A program made the position numbers and the translations under genes. Under the pieces are notes generated by a model, which made no database searches, was not told the DNA's origin, and saw only the letters and a list, made by a program, of their open reading frames with translations. From assembly GCA_025331435.1 (NCBI GenBank), contig JAIWNI010000295.1:1-12304 (forward strand): 12,304 bases of DNA, written 5' to 3'. This document shows positions 9,236-12,304 of this stretch, piece by piece. Source of the stretch: Choanephora cucurbitarum. Lineage: Eukaryota > Mucoromycota > Mucoromycetes > Mucorales > Choanephoraceae. Within the stretch, counting starts at the first letter, position 1. The number at the start of each line of letters is the position of its first letter.

Positions 9236-9255
9236 AAAAAAAATAAAGATTTCAG
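9236..9255. repeat. Right copy of the LINE target-site duplication
   Basis: Matches 7025-7044. Helitron coding sequence ('RFQAYQCLQDADQ') resumes within and directly after it. Confidence 0.85.
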
Positions 9256-10580
9256 GCCTATCAATGTTTGCAGGATGCTGATCAGGTCAGTGATTACATC
9301 AACTCGGCTGAGCCACAAAGTCTGACAAACATTAGCAAAAAAGTCATATTGTCTTCTTCGTTTATTGGTGATTCACGCTACAGGGCTCAATTTCATCCGG
9401 ATGCCCTTGATATCGCTAAAAGATTCGGTGAATTTGACTGATTAATTACTTCCACATGTAAACCTAAGTGGCCCACAATCCAACGAGAGTTGTTATGTCA
9501 TCAAAAAGCTTCAAATCGACCCGATTTTTGCTTTAAAGTTTTCAAACTTAAGCTTCGAAAACTTTTAAATGATTTGACCAAAAAATTTGTTTCAGGAACA
9601 GCCATTGCGTTTATTTATACTTATAGGTTCAAAAAGCGAGGCTTACCTCATGCACACATTCTCCTTATCGTTGATCCTTTTGACAAACCGCACACCATCG
9701 AGGAGTATGATAAGATTGCATTTGCTGAGATTCCTTCCCTCATGCTTATACCTCGACATATGAAACAGTTACCAAACCTATGGATCATGGTCCATGTGGA
9801 ATCCCGAATTCTAACGCCATTAGTATGTATGCAGAGAAAGGATGTAGAAAGGATACCTCAAGAAATTCTGTGAAGAAACAACTGTCAATCCCAATGGGGA
9901 CTATTCTATCTATAGAACATGCAGCAATGGATCACCAACCTCCTAAATCATCAACGGACATACCTATAATATAGATGAACGCTGGTTGCACCACAAAACC
10001 TCATTACTTTGTTCAAAGTATGATGCACACAACAATGGCGAGCTATGCTCTTCTATCAATAGTGTCAAGTACGTTTACAAATATGTGTTTGAAGGCCTTA
10101 ATCGCGCATCTGTGTTTGTTGAACAAAACGATGAGATTCGATCTTTTGTGGATGCTAGATATGTCTTTGCACCTGAGGCATGCTGGAAACTGTTCTCTTT
10201 TTCAATGCATATGGAATTCCTATCTCATCATAAACTTGCTATTTACCCAAAAGGCGAAAAGCCTGTCTTTTACAACGAGGGTGTTGATATTGTTAATGTG
10301 CTTCACCGCGCATGCATCCAAGAGACCACTCTTACAAGTTAGTTTAAACCAAATGCAAATGATTCTAATGCAAGATCAATCTTTATCCCAACTTTCTGGA
10401 AAAGTTTGTCTGGCATAATGAAAAGGAACCAATAAAATAGGATAAACGTGTTCGTGGCTTTGGTGTAACAATTGGTAGAATCTATCACTACGTCGTAAAT
10501 GATCACTAAAAATCTCGGTTTCAAGTGTGTGCATATATGAAACATGTGTGTGCACATCACATTTTTCTTTAGAAAACAGT
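9244..10580 (+). pseudogene. Helitron Rep/helicase, copy 2, part downstream of the LINE: HUH Rep domain, no helicase
   Basis: The frame resumes as 'RFQAYQCLQDADQ', then 'VILSSSFIGDSRYRAQFHPD' and 'TCKPKWPTIQREL', the Helitron-like N domain, with one TGA at about 9439. The HUH nuclease motif is intact in 'KKRGLPHAHILLIVDP', His codons at 9649 and 9655. After at least two frameshifts come 'MDHGPCGIPNSNAISMYAEK' (9780-9839) and, from 9986, 'KYDAHNNGELCSSINSVKY'. The two-tyrosine motif YVYKY is at 10070-10084, keeping the Tyr-x3-Tyr spacing of Helitron Rep. 'EQNDEIRSFVDARYVFAPEA' and 'KRVRGFGV' follow. Homology fades between 10500 and 10580, before any Pif1-like helicase motif, so roughly the C-terminal half is missing. 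HUH and Tyr motifs now lie in different frames. Confidence 0.88.
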
Positions 10581-11450
10581 TATAGTGAAATGAATGGAAA
10601 AAGGTGCTAATTTTTTGGTTTATTGACAATGAGAATGGGTTAAAGAATTTATATGTCAAGTTTCAGGTAGATTGAAAAAGATGAGATCTCACAATTTTTT
10701 TTCATGTCAAATTTTTGGAGATGAAAAAATATAAAGATAAAAAGCTCACTAGCGAAAAATGTCTTCATTAAAAATGAGAGGGTATTTTTGCTTTTCTTTT
10801 TAAAAAAAGGTGAATTTAATTCCCGAAAAAAGTGAATAAATTGGTGGGTTGTTACACTCGAGACATAAGTAGCGAATAATAAAGAAGTGGAAGTGAATTT
10901 TATTTTTGAGAAGAAATTCGAGAGAAAGAGGACAGTAGTAAACCAAAAATAGACTTGTTATAGCTCCGCTATATGGAGGTAAAGCAGAAATGGGGGACTG
11001 ATGTGCAAAAGATGGTAGAAGAATTATCTACATATGGAAAGGGGAATGTAAATTAAAAAGGATCGAAAATACATAGTGAATGAAAAAGATGATAACAGTC
11101 TTCAAAACTTTGCAATTTTATGGTTGACAACAGTGTAAGTTTATTAATGAAGGTATGAGCATCCTTTCTGACATGATGCTTCTGTGCAATTTAGTGCATT
11201 GTGTAAGCTTTTATTATGTAGCGTACAGTGCAGGGCTTTAAACGCTTTCTGTAGAAATGAAATGGATATTTGTCTTTTTACAGCTTGGCGTCTCTTCTTA
11301 AAGTACGCTGAAACTATACTAATAGATCTTGCAATTCCAAGACATTTGCTTATTCCGTCATTTTCGTTGCTTCTCTATTAGTGAATAACCAATCTTTCTT
11401 CCCATCACTGCTTGGATTATATTAATACTGGCCATTTTTACTTATTTCTC
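10581..11450. other. AT-rich stretch without recognisable gene
   Basis: Both strands were read for coding blocks. Short frames exist but have no family resemblance and biased composition. The plus strand is purine-rich from about 10690 to 11090, with many GAAAAA and GAGA runs. No helicase Walker motifs, tRNA or rRNA were seen, and no Helitron 3' terminus (hairpin followed by CTRR) could be assigned. Confidence 0.5.
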
Positions 11451-11988
11451 CGTTTTTCTTTTCTTCTCTTTTGTATCCAATGCACGGTGAAAGGTAAGGG
11501 TCATCTTAAATTAAGAATGATGCACATGTACCAACACTTTATTTCTTTTCATGCTAGCAATGGACTGAAAGCATAGCTGCTCATTTCTATTCGTAACCCT
11601 GTGAATATACCTCTTGTTTCCGCAGTAGCTGCTTATCATAATCGTTATCTGTAGCTATACCTGTAAATGACATCTTTAACATATCAAGGATCTCTCCCTT
11701 TATAACTGGATCCAAACTCTTGGATTTCCAACCACCTACCTATAGCTACAGGATCTTTGGCTAATATCATGTATACTCTATATGATCAGCTGGTTAATAC
11801 CTCTCTCGATTGAATTCCATACATCGTCCAAAACTATTTACGTCAATTATTTTAAAGCCAGTGATGTCTATCTTACAAACCAATATCTGCTCTCGTACTA
11901 CGGTTCCAACACAGTCCCACTTAACACTTTGATAGTTTCATAATCACTTGACTGACAGATCTTCTCTCATTCATAGTCATTCTCTCTC
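11451..11988. other. Pyrimidine-leaning spacer without recognisable gene
   Basis: From 11451 the plus strand becomes pyrimidine-rich with less extreme A+T. No supported gene is present. It may include the upstream region of the possible LINE ORF1 at 11989. Confidence 0.4.
11649..11751. repeat. 11-bp inverted repeat CTGTAGCTATA / TATAGCTACAG
   Basis: Perfect 11-base arms at 11649-11659 and 11741-11751, separated by 81 bases. No flanking duplication is seen, so a small inverted-repeat element is not shown; chance is possible. Confidence 0.4.
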
Positions 11989-12303
11989 ATGTCTACTCTT
12001 TTTTCACGAACACGTATGCTATATGTTCAAGATGTCGCTCTTATGCAAGATTGTTTGATGGCTCTTTCACACAAAATTAATTTTGGGCACTCGGGTGGCT
12101 TGAATCCACCATCCGATGCCTTCAAATCACCTCACAACAGCAGGAACTAACCAACCAACACCTCATCTGACAGATCTTGGTCCACGGTTGCAGCCAAGAG
12201 AGTTCGCGAAGTGAGACAGTCGCTCATTACATCCTCATCTGATGAGTCCACTACGGCTCACAGGATGAAAATCTCAGACATAATTTTTGCAACCAGCGAG
12301 TAG
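11989..12303 (+). pseudogene. Possible start of another LINE ORF1 (gag-like), broken
   Basis: From the ATG at 11989 a single frame runs 53 codons to a TAA at 12148-12150, then continues in the same frame to a TAG at 12301-12303. The second part is Ser/Thr-rich and reads 'SWSTVAAKRVREV', then 'SSSDESTTAHRMKISDIIF'. The left LINE's ORF1 has a comparable order: a Ser/Thr-rich segment, then 'KISDLLFEV'. The match is short (Lys-Ile-Ser-Asp, two hydrophobics, Phe) and no zinc knuckle is reached before the window ends. An unrelated degraded frame is possible. Confidence 0.35.
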
Positions 12304-12304
12304 A

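Larger units (their letters stand above)
7045..9243 (+). mobile_element. 5'-truncated LINE insertion (about 2.2 kb) with poly-A tail and target duplication
   Basis: The element starts abruptly within the reverse transcriptase region, just ahead of motif A, and ends in a 13-A tail at 9231-9243. It is flanked by a long direct repeat (7025-7044 and 9236-9255). Severe 5' truncation, a poly-A tail and a variable-length duplication are the normal product of incomplete target-primed reverse transcription. It splits a Helitron coding region that can be read on both sides. It is visibly GC-richer than the surrounding Helitron DNA and nearly free of stops, so it is probably a recent arrival. Confidence 0.93.

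Noticed and set aside
10339..10659. Minus-strand open frame of 106 codons
   Set aside because: Its right part is AT-rich sequence and its left part is antisense to the Helitron Rep homology; composition bias explains it.
10960..10995. Small hairpin-like segment CTCC-GCTATAT-GGAG considered as a tRNA or Helitron 3' hairpin
   Set aside because: No tRNA arms or T-loop consensus around it and no CTRR end at the right distance.
11700..11930. Stretch with few stops in one plus frame, reading like degraded protein
   Set aside because: One stop within about 70 codons and no recognisable motif; not enough to call a gene remnant.
1..12304. CRISPR arrays, bacterial promoters, ribosome binding sites or defence-type gene clusters
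   Set aside because: No regularly spaced repeats and no prokaryotic gene organisation; every coding trace belongs to eukaryotic transposons.

Overview
The window looks like a transposon graveyard from a eukaryotic nuclear genome. It has no intact host gene, no recognisable rRNA or tRNA gene, no operon-like spacing and no bacterial signals. Protein-level matches point to two kinds of element: non-LTR retrotransposons (LINEs) with a CCHC gag-like ORF1, an APE-type endonuclease and a reverse transcriptase ending in a zf-RVT motif, and a Helitron whose N-terminal region starts with a Cys/His cluster. From memory, both resemble elements of early-diverging fungi (Mucoromycota). That is an inference from protein flavour only and could be wrong.

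Layout. (1) Positions 1 to about 3720, minus strand: a decayed two-ORF LINE. ORF1 (about 3722-2448) carries two zinc knuckles, one mutated. ORF2 (2387 to beyond position 1) carries endonuclease and then the start of the reverse transcriptase, which runs off the left edge at motif A. It is riddled with stops and frameshifts. Its reverse transcriptase region is split by a 443-bp solo LTR (438-880) with a perfect 5-bp target duplication, and removing the LTR rejoins the reading frame. (2) 3723-4617: a probable LINE 5' untranslated stretch, then about 500 bp of extremely AT-rich DNA without genes. (3) 4618-10580, plus strand: Helitron sequence. The N-terminal part is present twice in tandem (4618-5640 and 5641 onward), including a conserved 42-bp non-coding motif ahead of each copy. 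The second copy continues into the HUH Rep domain and ends before the helicase. (4) 7045-9243: a 5'-truncated, GC-richer LINE copy inserted into the second Helitron copy, with a poly-A tail and a target duplication of about 20 bp. It is much the best preserved coding sequence here, with one in-frame stop. (5) 10581-11988: nothing recognisable. (6) 11989-12304: a broken reading frame that may be the start of another LINE ORF1.

Nothing here works together as a pathway. The relations are insertional: the solo LTR is younger than the left LINE, and the plus-strand LINE is younger than the Helitron. I found no convincing new biological system. The items most worth checking are the two dated insertions, the tandem Helitron N-terminal duplication, and retention of the Rep catalytic motifs in an otherwise broken element.
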